DNA from: Pascua guehoae
Lineage: Eukaryota > Basidiomycota > Tremellomycetes > Trichosporonales > Trichosporonaceae
Length of the DNA stretch: 64,000 nucleotides
Reading direction: 5' to 3'
NCBI GenBank assembly: GCA_001600415.1
Contig: BCJX01000015.1
Coordinates: 697,303-761,302 of the forward strand
The translations under genes were made by a program, and so were the position numbers. Shown piece after piece: positions 10,446-21,352 of this stretch (its first letter is position 1; each line of letters starts with the position of its first letter). The notes beneath the pieces are model-generated. The model saw only the letters and a program-made list of their open reading frames with translations. It searched no databases and was not told where the DNA came from.

Positions 10446-11387
10446 CTATCCCTCCTTCTGGTCGAAACCCCCATCCTCACCCTCAGCCTCTTGCTCGTCA
10501 TCATCGCCATCGCCCCACCAGCTGACCAGACCTAATCCTTGCTCCCCGACAGCCGCAATGATCCTGTACCCAGCGAGGAGATACGGGTCCTTGTCCTCGT
10601 CGTCCTCGTCAGGCGTCTCCTCCTTCTGGGCAGTTGGAGGCCCTGGCTCGCGCTCGTTCCACTCGATCGAGTCGACGCGGAACCGGATCGGCTCTCCTGG
10701 GTCGTAGTAGAATCGCTCTGTTGGGTTAGACTCGAACAGCTTCAGTAAACCCACCGGCCTTGAGCGTGTTTTGCAGCCCCGCCTCGTCGAGGGGAGGGCC
10801 GTCGTCGCCTGGGTACCAGAAGAACCGCTTCTCGACCTCGTCACTGTTGTCAGCTCATACCACAGAGTCTAAAGCTCACTAGCTCGAGTTCGGGGGAAGG
10901 AGGGAAGGGGGGACATAAATGTCCTGGAAGAAGCCAAGCGAGACTGAGTGTCAGCTACCTACAGTCTCGGCACATGTGAGGCACAGCTGAACTTACCCCT
11001 GATGTATGAAGGGCTCGAGGATACGACCTTGCCCACAATAATCTCGCCGAGGAACGGTGAGAACAGGAGTAGTCGGAAGGAGACTGCGGTCAGCTCAGAA
11101 CGTTCAAGAAGTCAAGTTAACCCACCTTTGTAGTACATCTGCCCATTACCCCACGTCACTCGTCCGTCCTCTGCAGTAAGGATATCAAACACCGAGAGCG
11201 CCAACCCGCGCTCGGGGATGAGGCGGTTGGCGTATCTGCGCGTCAGCTGGGGGAGAACAGAGGGAGGAAGGATAAGGACGAGGACGTACTTTGCGTTGAG
11301 AGCATCCTGGATGGTGACTGCTGGGTCGATGCCAAATGTCCTTGGCGCGACGGGTACCGTGTCCCGCACGGCGATGAGGTTGAACAT
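10446..11387 (-). CDS. RPC25: DNA-directed RNA polymerase III subunit Rpc25 (RPC8)
   Basis: Exons complement(10446..10717, 10755..10843, 10880..10943, 10997..11083, 11126..11235, 11290..11387), 239 aa. The N-terminal Rpb7-type domain starts MFNLIAVRDTVPVAP, and YANRLIPERGLALSVFDIL follows. An OB-fold half has FSPFLGEIIVGKV and SLGFFQDIYVPPSLLPPNS. The C-terminus has EKRFFWYPGDD, ERFYYDPGEPIRFRV and GLGLVSWW. Together these are diagnostic of Rpc25, which with Rpc17 forms the Pol III stalk used for initiation. An acidic insert (DEDDEDKD type) and an acidic tail are lineage additions. Intron 5 is only 37 nt (10718..10754); removing it joins ...LQNTLKA to ERFYYD. It is divergently paired with the RIM2-like carrier. 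Confidence 0.92.
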
Positions 11388-11633
11388 TGGGTGGGTTCTA
11401 GTCCATGCCCTCGGTGTCGAAATGCTCGGCAACAACAAACTCTGGCATCCTCAAAGCGCATCCTCCTCTCGAGCTCGAGACTTCTGATTGTCGGGCAACA
11501 ATCTTGAGGCAAAGCCACGTGCCTCCACATGTGATACATTTACGTCCGCTTCGTCGTGGGCAAGTTTTTGCCACCAGCACCAAAGGAGCTTCGGGCAATG
11601 ACGTCGTCGTTGTTTGTCTTTTCTCTGCCAATT

Positions 11634-11640
11634 TATATAA
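11634..11640 (+). promoter_or_regulatory. Candidate TATA box upstream of the RIM2-like gene
   Basis: TATATAA lies 138 bp upstream of the carrier start codon, inside the 390-bp divergent RPC25/RIM2 promoter. A CRE-like TGACGTCG sits about 35 bp upstream. The assignment is by sequence resemblance only. Confidence 0.45.
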
Positions 11641-11777
11641 ACGTCATTTACCACGTGTTTCGGCATCATGTTTCCGCCGCCTGAGAGATTTCTTCACTTG
11701 TCTACCGTCTGAAAGGCAACATTGCTTTGCAAGTCTACCACTCCCCCCCTGCGCAGCAGCAACAACCGTCGGCAGCC

Positions 11778-13276
11778 ATGTCTACCGCGCCATCACCAAC
11801 ATCGCCCACGGCTGCGGGCTCATCGAGCGGACTGTCCAGCTCGGAGGCAGCGCAAAAGCTGCTCCCACCACCGCTCAAGCGCAAGAAAAAGGAGCTCCAG
11901 GGGTGGCAACACTCGTTTGCCGGGAGGTGAGTTTGAATGTCAGAATTGGGGTCGCGTGAGCTCCTTGGCTGACGGGCAGTTTGGGAGGAATGGCCGGTGC
12001 GATCGTGACGTCGCCATTTGATGTCGTCAAGGTGAGTTGGAGGTAGCAGGAACACGCTCCCTTGGCTCTGTTGTGAAGAATTGTGGCTGACGGCAAGACC
12101 CGCCTGCAGAGTTCACTCTTCAAGGTGCCCAGCAAAACTGCCGCAGGCAGTGCGGTCGGGAACGGCAACGGAGCCGCAGAGGTGATGCGCCACGAGGCGG
12201 CAATGGCGGCCAAGGCAGTACCACAACGGACAGGAGTGGTCGGCGGCCTGTACCAGTTTGTGGACACAATGTACCTCATCCGGTGAGTACCCAAGGAGCT
12301 TGGGGCGTTTGGGAGAATGTGTCTACACAAGGCAAGGGAAAGTTGCCGACACAGGAGGAATGTTTTTGTTTGGACAGTTGCTGACTAGCAGACGGATTCA
12401 GCTCGAAGAAGGATGGCGCGCGTTGTACAAAGGATTGGGACCCAGTCTAGTCGGCATTATCCCTGCTCGGTGAGTTGTGTGCTGTGCTTTAGCCCCAACC
12501 GCGTGTGTTGTGTGGTTGCGTATGAGGCTGTAGGGCACCCTCGACATGCAACCTAGAAAGTGACTAACCTCCCCAGTGCGATCAACTTCTACTTTTACCC
12601 CACATCAAAAGCATTCCTGGCCAAGACGTTCCCGAACGCGCCGACGGAAAAGGACGGGCAGACTGCCGAGGACTCTCCGCTGATCCACCTGGGCGCTGCG
12701 GTTGTTGCGGGCGTCATGACGTCGACGGGCACCAACCCAATCTGGGTGGTCAAGACGCGTCTTCAGCTGCAGGCCAAGAAGAAGCAGTCGCTCTTCCCTG
12801 CCGCCGAGCCACGGACGGCATTGTCGATGACGCGCGACATTGTGCGCAACGAGGGCATTACGGGCCTGTACCGCGGCCTGTCGGCGTCGTACCTGGGCGT
12901 GTCCGAGGGCGTGATCCAGTGGGTGCTGTACGAGCGCTTCAAGCGGATCGGACGCACGACGAGCGTGCACCTCGACGACGAAAAGGTCGGCCTCCTGTCC
13001 TGGGTCGGCAGCATTGTCGGCGCTTCGGGCGGTGCAAAGGCCGTCGCGTCCCTCATCACCTACCCTCACGAGGTCATCCGTACCCGCCTCCGTCAACCGG
13101 CCATCAACGGCCGGATGAAGTACACGGGCATTGTCCAGACCCTCAAGCTCGTCCTCAAGGAGGAGGGCGTCATGAGCCTCTACGGCGGCCTCACTGCCCA
13201 CATGTTCCGCGTCGTCCCCAACGCCGCGTGCATGTTCCTCATCTACGAGGTTGTCGCGGCACGTCTGGGATCATAG
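11778..13276 (+). CDS. RIM2: Mitochondrial pyrimidine-nucleotide carrier, Rim2/SLC25A33-36 type
   Basis: Exons 11778..11926, 11980..12031, 12098..12282, 12392..12469 and 12577..13276, 387 aa. Three mitochondrial carrier repeats are visible, each with its signature: SPFDVVKTRLQ, NPIWVVKTRLQLQ and YPHEVIRTRLRQP. The Trp in the second signature (NPIW) is typical of the Rim2 and NAD/folate carriers. The long spacer after the first signature, about 40 residues, also fits Rim2. A Ser/Ala/Pro-rich N-terminal extension of about 45 residues precedes the first helix (GWQHSFAGSLGGMAGAIVTS). The expected role is exchange of pyrimidine (deoxy)nucleoside triphosphates across the inner mitochondrial membrane for mtDNA and RNA synthesis. 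Substrate is inferred from family resemblance. Confidence 0.88.
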
Positions 13277-13426
13277 CATTCACTCACCACTTAGACATAC
13301 CCCACTCGCATGTATCACTAGCATCATTGCACAATAACCTCTGGGCGAAACTAACGCTTCCTCGTCGCTGCTCACTCGTCCCTCCCCGGCTCCCGCCATC
13401 AGCAAACGACAAACACTCCCGACATC

Positions 13427-13526
13427 GTGGCTTTAGCACAGCGGTAGTTGCATAAGATTGCAATGTCCGGGAACATCCCGGAACGCGACAATCTTAGGGT
13501 CCCCAGTTCGATCCTGGGAAGTCACT
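13427..13526 (+). tRNA. tRNA-Cys (GCA) with a 27-nt intron
   Basis: The acceptor stem pairs GTGGCTT (13427-13433) with AAGTCAC, followed by discriminator T73, the base typical of tRNA-Cys. The anticodon stem TAAGA/TCTTA encloses TTGCAA with anticodon GCA. An intron at 13464..13490 interrupts the loop after position 37. The T-arm is CCCAG-TTCGATC-CTGGG. Five T residues follow at 13536-13540. Confidence 0.92.
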
Positions 13527-13535
13527 AGCACACTC

Positions 13536-13540
13536 TTTTT
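13536..13540 (+). terminator. Pol III T-tract terminator of the first tRNA-Cys
   Basis: A run of five T residues starts 10 nt after the tRNA 3' end. Confidence 0.6.
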
Positions 13541-16500
13541 CTTCTCCCTCTCCCCGACGGCCGCTGGCGGCCCATGGGATGAATGCTGAGGCCGTAATGG
13601 TGACCCAGAGGTATAGTAGGAGGTTAGTTGGCTTGCGTGGGGGCCTGAAGCCGACGTTGGTTCGTTGCTTACGGGTAGAGACTGAAGTGGGACGCGCAAC
13701 TGTTAAGTCCGAACGGCGTGCAGTGACATTACCAGGGAGACCGAGCGAGCGGCTTGACAGCTCATGAGCTATGTCGAACTACAGGAGTGTCGGAAAAATC
13801 ATGAGTCCACCACACAAAGCTGGGGTATGCGCGGGGCGCGTATACAGGGCGGCAGCGCCGAGGGCATATGGGATACAACTTGCAGGAAACCCCAGAGTGT
13901 CCACTTGTCGTGCCATTGCATTGGTCTAGAGAGTCTGCATGCGTAACTTCAACTGTACCGGGCTCAAAGGGGTACTCTCAAGACTTTCCGGACACACCTA
14001 TACAGTGACTCAAGGAGATGCCTCCCGAGCTCCCTGTGGTGATTCTGAAACTGCACTTTGCGTCACGGCCAATATCACCATCCAAGCTTCTTGGCTAATT
14101 TGGACCAAGTCCATGGATTGCCCGTTTGATTGACACCTAACTTTCACCAGCACATTGCCTGGGAGCAAATGCTCTCACAGAGGGACACTGTACTCGGGGA
14201 AATGCGCGGTACATTATTCTGCTGGGATTTGACTGGACCCGAGAGTCTGTCTTCGAAAAGCTCGAATTTTATAAAGGATGGACTTGGGGGGTGGTAGACC
14301 ACATCGACGAGCCTTTTCTACCTGGCTGCCGTTGCTAACCCAGGAGAGTCCTAGAGATGGAATAATGGAGGCGAAAGTGTGCTCAACGTTGAAGGGGCCA
14401 ATGGAACAACTGAAGTGTGAGAAGAGTCGGAGGTTGAGACGGTGAGTCGCGGTCTGGCAAAACTTCACCTTCTCCTTCGTCTGCGCGCCCAGGCCCACTT
14501 CTACTGAAACGCCCTCACCCTCTCGAGCAGCTCGTACCCACTCAGCTTTATCATGTGTAAAACATTAAGTCCCGACCGATCCGCGCCAGAGCTCCAGATG
14601 GACTTGAGGGCACGACCATAGGTCGAATTGTGCCCTTGACCTTCCCACCGCCGCCTCTCTCTTTTCCCCTCTCCAAACCCTAACCAGGCTTGTCTGTGGT
14701 TTCAAACACGAACAGAACATCCAAAATCCACAGCGCACGAGCAGACATGTGAGCCCATGTGATGGAACCTGAGTCGTGCTAGTGTCTATTGTTATCGCGT
14801 TTCCTGACGCCTTGACAGTGGTACACCTCGGTGCCGCCGGTCCGAGCACACCGTCTGCACCCAACAAGCTTCAAAGGAAAAGTTGATTGTAGGCTTTCAC
14901 GATGTGAATCGTTTGACTCAGAACGAGCACGTTCCCACTGTTGGGACTAGAAATAGCGTCCACCCATTGTCAAGAGGTAGGCACATGTTGCTGCGCCACA
15001 GGCACGAGCCTACCACGTGTGGCCATGTGCACACAGTGTGCGTCAATGACAAGGACACAGACAGTGTTGGAGCCTTGAAGAAATGTCGTGGGGTGCAAGG
15101 GTTTACTGAGGGATAAGGTCGCATGGTGATGGCCGTTGGATAGAGTGGCTGTGATAGGGACGAGGGCGCTCGATCACCATTGCTCGTCCTGAGTTCGCCC
15201 TTTGCTGCGGTATGCATACCGAAGCAAAGGGCAACCATCACAGTCGTCGTTTGAAGAAAAAAGTGTCAGCGCGCAGACTTGGCAATCTAACATTGGATGA
15301 GTGTGCTGGAGGCGAGGAGTGCTGGACATGTGGGCAGGCGGCCATTTTTCTCAGGTTCTCTTTGGTCCGTCTCAGCGGTGTCGTCCGCCACAGGGTCTTG
15401 ATAGCATGCGCATCGTATCTGGTGATCTGGTGGTCACCATGTGGTCCAGGGACGTAAATGTAAGGATCGTGTGCAGCCCGGCATTGTTGTACGGACGGGT
15501 GCGTATGCGTGAGTGACTGGATGAAGGGTGGGGACAAGTGGGGGTAGGGATAGACGGCCGATGCCATTGTCCACACACCCAATGGCCGACGACCGGCTGG
15601 AGAGCGTGGTGTCACCATGCCTCACTCACCCCACAGTATCCCTTACGGGAGAGCCGACAGGGCGCTCTGCATAGCAACCGAGTGCCAGAGTTGCTTCACC
15701 TCATGTGCGTCCATCGGCCTGTGTCCACTGCGCGAACACCATCAATGGGGACATGGTACATGGCGTCTCGCTGCGAAACAATCAATTTTGTTCCAGCGCT
15801 TAAGAAATTTTGCAGCCTTGCAGACCCATCTAAACCGTTCCAAGATCTCCATGTTTCGGCCCGCAAGCCCGTGTTCTAGTGTCAGCGCCCATCCCCATGC
15901 CGCGGGGTGGCGCATACTCCGACTGGCTTAATGTCGGTCGAGCAAAGGGAGAGATAAAATCGGGGGCCGGATGGCGTTTGGTGTGGCGCTTTTGGCGTTG
16001 TGCCACATGGCTAGCCCCATACCACGATGAACACCACAAAAAGCCTGTCGGGCGAGCCAGAGGTTTGTTTCGCTTAAGTGGCCAACCCCCTGTGCTGTGA
16101 AAAGTTTGTATGGACCATGGAGAATGGAGTGGGTGGCAATGGGTCCCTTTCTCTGTCGTCGCATTGGGCACAATGGACGGTAGCGATGTTAGCGACGCTG
16201 GGTTTGATCCGTGCGGTATTAACACTCGCAAGCCACAATGCCCTGGTGTACCAGGCCTTTGCTCCGCCAACTCGGCCATGGAGCCATTCGAGTCCTAGCA
16301 GGGCGTTTTCACCATGCCCCCCCCCAGTCCAGTCCCACAGTGCCGGTTTAGATCCACTTTGTGCATACCGTCCCATGTGGTCATCTAGTGGGCAGCAGGA
16401 ACTGCGGTGATGCCAAGCCTTCCAGCTTTGGAAGGTCTGCATACGCAGAGTACTGTAGAAGCCGCCAACTGTGCGAATAGAACATTCCCGCCAATGTTGG

Positions 16501-18316
16501 CGGAAGCCGGCCCGGGGTGGGCAAGTGTGCAAGACGAGGGCGAGGCGACAAAATACCACTTCTCTTGCATGCCTCACGCCACCACAACCACAATTCACAG
16601 GTCCACCACCACATCCCCTACGCGCGCCTATGGCAAGCCGTTGACTTTCCTACCCCACGCCAAGCAACGAAAACTGGGGGATGGCGTGCGGAGGCCCCCC
16701 CAGGACATGCAAGTGCCGCAGCTTGGCAAAATGTCGCTGGGCAGCACTACGTGCACCTACAGTTGGGATTGCGGAGACGTTCGCCAAAGTAGAGTCGTCC
16801 ACCAGCCAATGTGAGCGAAAAGCCGAGCAACGTCTCCGACACTGCGCGAACCATAGAGACCCTACTCCCGGTGAGCCCCGGACTGCGAGCCCCGCAGTGA
16901 CCGCCCGATGGCCCATGGGCTCCGCGAAAACGACAAACTGCAGCAGGTCGGCTCGGAGGGGAATGTGGCGCTGCGATCCTAGCCGGCGTCGGGAGGAGCC
17001 ATTGTTGCGGCCCTGCTGTAGCCTGGGATCGTATCGGTGCCGCCGGTGCCGCTTGCCAGGAGATGTGTAGGAGAATACAGGAGTTAGGAGCTGACCTGGG
17101 GGTGGCTGTAAAACACTGACCATGGCTTTGAGGACAGCTTTCAGGAATCTGTGGCCTTGGCTCTACATTCCCAGCACACCTGGCTCTACCCTTTTGTCTG
17201 GCGTTCAGATGCATCCTCGGCGACGCCACCATGGCGGACTGGCTCACGAGACGCGGCGGGGGTGGCGTTGGGCAAGGTGCGGAGGTGCCAAGGTTGCCAG
17301 AGCGCGGATGTACAGTGTAGAGCGAGCAGCTACGAACAAGTCGGCCCAAGATCGGCATTGGACCTATGAAACGCAGCGGTGGCTGACCGGCTGGCGTAAG
17401 TGGGCATTGACAATACGATACCTGATCCCATCTCACACCTTTCCTGACAGCTTTTAGGTCCCATCCCAGACACCAGAGGGCAGCGGCCAGACACCAGCCC
17501 AGCGGCAGTGTAGGGTCAGGCATGGCCCAAAGCTCAAGTCTGCTCGCTGTCCTGGAACATGGCAAGGCACCCATCCAAGGCATGGGTCGAGAGATGTGAA
17601 GAGCTGGGTTCTCACTGTTCAGGCTAAAGGCGAACTCACGGTCCTCGTCTCGCCCAACACTGCCTCCTTCCCACGCTGTTCCCGCATATTGAACTCACCA
17701 TTGGTTCATTCTACAATGTCGGTAGCCCCGTGCGGTTTCATGTCTGGATCTGGAGAGCTCCCTCTTGGTGGCTCGATGCCGCTCGGTCCTACTCTGTTTT
17801 TCTCCCTCATCGTCGAGGCCCTAGAACCACTTGCTTGCCTCTGAGCCTCTACCTTTGCAGTGGGCCTTTGTGGACGCCTTTGAACGCCACTTCTACGCCA
17901 GTGCCTCTGTTACCTGCGCCTCCCCGCCCAAAAGCCCCTGCGCCTAAACGACCCGTACATATAGTCCATCTGGCTGTCCGCCACACGCGTCTGGACCCCG
18001 ACTACCTCCCCCACCACCCACGCTCTCTTAACGATATCCTTGGCTTGGCTTACTTGGCCATCTCTTCTTTTAAAGCTCTCTTCACGTGTCCCTACACCCT
18101 CTCGACCTTTTCTCAACCACAAACGTACATTAACCCACTCTCTCTTAACCCTCGCCCATCCGCCTCACATCCTCCTCTCGATCCTCTCCTCTCCTCGCCC
18201 TCCCTCTCCACTCCCATCGCACTCCTCCCTAGCGACCTTACGACCCCCACCCACACGACCAGCCTCACGACCCCCACGACTAAACGACCCGAAGACCTAA
18301 CGACCCAACGTCAGCC
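13541..18316. other. Gene-poor region, 4.8 kb
   Basis: No conserved domain, tRNA or transposon gene is recognised here. Several open frames exist, the longest being a 278-codon minus-strand frame at 16747..17583. They are Trp/Cys/Arg/Pro-rich and lack any motif, so I read them as chance ORFs of GC-rich DNA. The last 700 bp are increasingly pyrimidine-rich (CTCTCC and ACGACCC runs), like the leader of the transporter gene that follows. The region also contains a 36-bp palindrome. Confidence 0.5.
15197..15232. repeat. 36-bp imperfect palindrome (one mismatched pair)
   Basis: GCCCTTTGC (15197-15205) is the exact reverse complement of GCAAAGGGC (15224-15232). Between them lies a perfect 14-bp palindrome CGGTATGCATACCG. 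Only the 15207/15222 pair fails. It could form a hairpin or cruciform, or bind a dimeric regulator. Confidence 0.85.
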
Positions 18317-20792
18317 ATGAGCCGCCAATTGCCCATGGTCATGACGACCAGGCGGCGCGCAGAAGTGCCGCCACTGGTCCCAACACAGACCGGAAAAGAA
18401 CAGCTTGCCAACTGGCACGCCCGTGGGCGTGGAAGGGGATTCCTGGCAAACATGATCCCCCGATGGCAGAGGGCCACCGATGAAAATACCGTCCACAACC
18501 CATTCCTCATCTTCCGAATGATGAGTACCATGGACTGGCTCTATTACTTTACCGGATGGTTCGCATGGATGGCAGACGGGTGAGTAGGATGGAATATAGG
18601 CGAGTGGCGCCACCGCCCGACCCCGGTTCATGTTCTGTGGCGCGCCGCGGTGGAGGCGGCGGAAGGCGGATGTGGACGGACAATGCGATACGAGCGCGAT
18701 GGTGGGATCGCTACGTTTGTTGACCATGACACCATTGGCACCAGCCCCACCGTCATTCTCATGTCGGAGAACACATTCGCGCCTCATTTCCTCTCCCGTA
18801 TATCGCTGCTAGTCCTCACCCTTGCATGAACGGCGAAAGACACTTTTGGCTGACCAAATCCACAGCTTTGACTTCTTCACTGTGAGTCCCGAGCCAAGTC
18901 CCGTGCGGTGGCGTACGCCACTCGGCCCCTCCGTCCAAACCTCTGGGGGGGGGGGCTATCGATAATGTCTCTCCGACCTTCGCCATTCCATCCTCTCCTC
19001 CGCTTTCCGACCCGGGTGCCAAGGAATGCATCAAAACTCGATAATGCCCGCCACCCCCACCCCTCCCCCCTCACATTGACAGTGATCGAGCTTTGGCTAA
19101 CATGCACAGGTCACTGTCACTATGCGTGATCTTTCGGAACACTTCAACAAGACGGAATCCCAGATCTCGACGGCTATTACCCTTACCCTTCTGTTCCGTT
19201 CGCTTGGTGCCGTTACATTCGGTATTCTTGCCGATCGTTTCGGTCGCAAGTGGACGCTTGTCGTCAACCTTCTTCTCATTTCGCTGTTCGAGCTCATCTC
19301 GGGTCTGGTCAATACATGGAACCAGTTCCTTGCCGTTCGCTCCCTCTTCGGTGTTGTCATGGGTGGTGTCTGGGGTCAAGCCGCTGCTTGGTGAGTTTGG
19401 CAAAGCACAAAATTGGTTTAGACGCGACACGACAACTCCCGACCCTCGTCCACCTTTTTTCCCAAAGCCATGGCTGACATTTCCAGTTCTCTTGAAAACG
19501 TCCCTGTGCCTGCCCGTGGTATCTGTTCGGGCTTTTTGCAGCAGGGTTACACAACGGGCTACCTCGTCGCTGCCGTCATGTCCCTTACTGTCGTCCCGCA
19601 CTCGCCATACCAGTGGCGCTCCATTTTCTACATTGGTGCCGGTATCTCGCTCGGTGCTGCCATTACTCGTGCCATTGTCCCCGAATCGCGTCAATACCTT
19701 CTTGCACGTGAGGCCCTCGAGGCCGAGGGTCTTACGACTAGCCAGGCTACCCGCCGTTACTTCCGCGAGGCCCACAACATGATTCGCACCAACTGGCTCC
19801 GTTGTCTTTGGGGTATCTGCTGTATGATTGGCTTCCACTTCCTCGCCCACGGTACCGAAGATGTTTACCCCATTTTCCTCACGACCGGTAAGGGTTTGAG
19901 CCCCTCTTCCGCCGACAAGGCCACCATTATTTCAAAGTGAGTGGGCTGTCCAGCCAGAGAAGTGCCCGCTTTGGCGTTTCTTTAATTGTTTATTGTTATT
20001 TCCCTTTTACCTCAAGCTAACATCCCAGCGTTGGTGCCGTCGTTGGTGGTACCATCTCTGGCTACCTCTCGCAGTATGCCGGTCGTCGACTGTGTGCCAT
20101 TATCTTCGTGTTCTTCACTGCTGCCTGGATTCCCCTTTGGCTTCTGCCCCACAAGTTTGGTCCGCTTTCTGCCGGTGCCTTGTAAGTTGCTTTGACGCGG
20201 CTGTAGCAAACGTGGCTAACAAACCGTCAGCTGGGTCCAGTTCGGTGCTCAAGGAGCGTGGGGTGTGGTCCCCATCTACCTTGGTGAGATTTCGCCCCCC
20301 GCTTTCCGTGCATCGTTTGCCGGTATCACGTACCAGGTAGGTTTGGACAAAATTATTCGTCCATAAATAGCGTCAACTAACGACCGACAGCTCGGTAACA
20401 TGGCCGCCTCGGCATCTGCGCAGATTATCACTGAAGGTGGTAAGACCATGAGGACCACACTGAACGGCAAGGACATTCCCGACTACGTCACTGTGCAGGG
20501 TATCCTCATTGGTGCTGTCATCATCTTCCTCCTGTTCTTCCTTCTCCTCGGTCCCGAGGCCGACGGAGCCCACTTCGACCAGGCCCCCACTGCCATGGCC
20601 GAGGGTGGTGGTACCACCCACCCTGCCGACTTTGTCCGTCGCGAAGATATGGACGACACGGAGAGTGCGGAAAAGCATGTCCTCGGCCCCATGGGTCCAT
20701 ACAACCCCGACCTCGGTCCCTACCAGAACAGCGGCATGGGCGGCCCGTACAACGGCGGCGTGTACACTGGTGGGTGGCCAGTACAACAGTGA
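18317..20792 (+). CDS. JEN/SHS-type carboxylate-proton symporter (MFS)
   Basis: Exons 18317..18579, 18866..18881, 19110..19390, 19487..19936, 20029..20181, 20231..20336 and 20391..20792, 556 aa. It resembles Jen1/sialate-family permeases of the major facilitator superfamily: NPFLIFRMMSTMDWLYYFTG, WMADGFDFFTVTVTMRDLSE, FGILADRFGRKWTL (the MFS loop 2-3 signature), GVVMGGVWGQAAA, GFLQQGYTTGYLVAAV and SIFYIGAGISL. Where JEN proteins carry N-x-x-S/T-H-x-S/T-Q-D, this one has H-F-L-A-H-G-T-E-D, so lactate/pyruvate use should not be assumed. The C-terminal 60 residues are hydrophilic, Gly/Pro-rich and probably cytosolic. The 16-nt second exon (18866..18881) encodes FDFFT. The nearly 5 kb gene-free upstream region could hold carbon-source control elements (inference). 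Confidence 0.85.
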
Positions 20793-21352
20793 CAACATCT
20801 TCGACGAGCGTTTCAGTGGTCACAGCAGCCACCTGCAGCACAGGTCGTCGTAGATCAGCACTATACGAAAGTAATGTCTCGTGGTTTTTTCCCCCCCGCT
20901 TTCTCTTCGTCTTGGCCCCGTCATTCGTGTCCCAGTATTTTGCGGGACCATGCCTCCCATACCCGGAGTTTGTAAAATAGCTTCCATTTTTTACCCCTGC
21001 AGTACCCCTTAGCTTATAAATCAGGAGCAGTCATGCTCCGCCATGCACCTCGTCCAAGGGCAAAGCTGCTGCAAATCATCTGCGTCAAGAACAAAGACTC
21101 GTAAATGGTTGACTGGACTGGCAAGGTCAGGTGCCACATGCCACATTCGACTGCCCGACGGGTGCCTGCCACCTCGGTCGCGGCGCACTCTGAAAGTCAC
21201 AATCCCCGCCACGGCCAAAGCCGACCGCGTCTGTGGTGGAGGTCATCCACCTCGAAACATCATATAAACTCTCCCAATCTCTCCACAAAGCATCCACATC
21301 GACATCATCGCGTCCCACAGTACCCTCTCTACTCGAATCATTGACTAGCACC
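20793..21352. other. Intergenic region before the FMN-protein pair
   Basis: 560 bp between the transporter stop and the next start. A TATAAA element is near the downstream end. Nothing else is recognised. Confidence 0.5.
21263..21268 (+). promoter_or_regulatory. Candidate TATA box of the first FMN-binding paralogue
   Basis: TATAAA lies 90 bp upstream of the start codon. The second paralogue shows no equivalent at this distance. Confidence 0.4.

Noticed and set aside
14600..14640. 5S rRNA-like words (ACGACCATAGGTCGAATTGTG)
   Set aside because: Only the first words resemble 5S rRNA; the internal promoter boxes and the rest of the roughly 120-nt structure are missing.
16747..17583. 278-codon minus-strand ORF in the first gene-poor region
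   Set aside because: Trp/Cys/Pro-rich composition, no motif and no splice or promoter context. Such frames occur by chance at this GC content.
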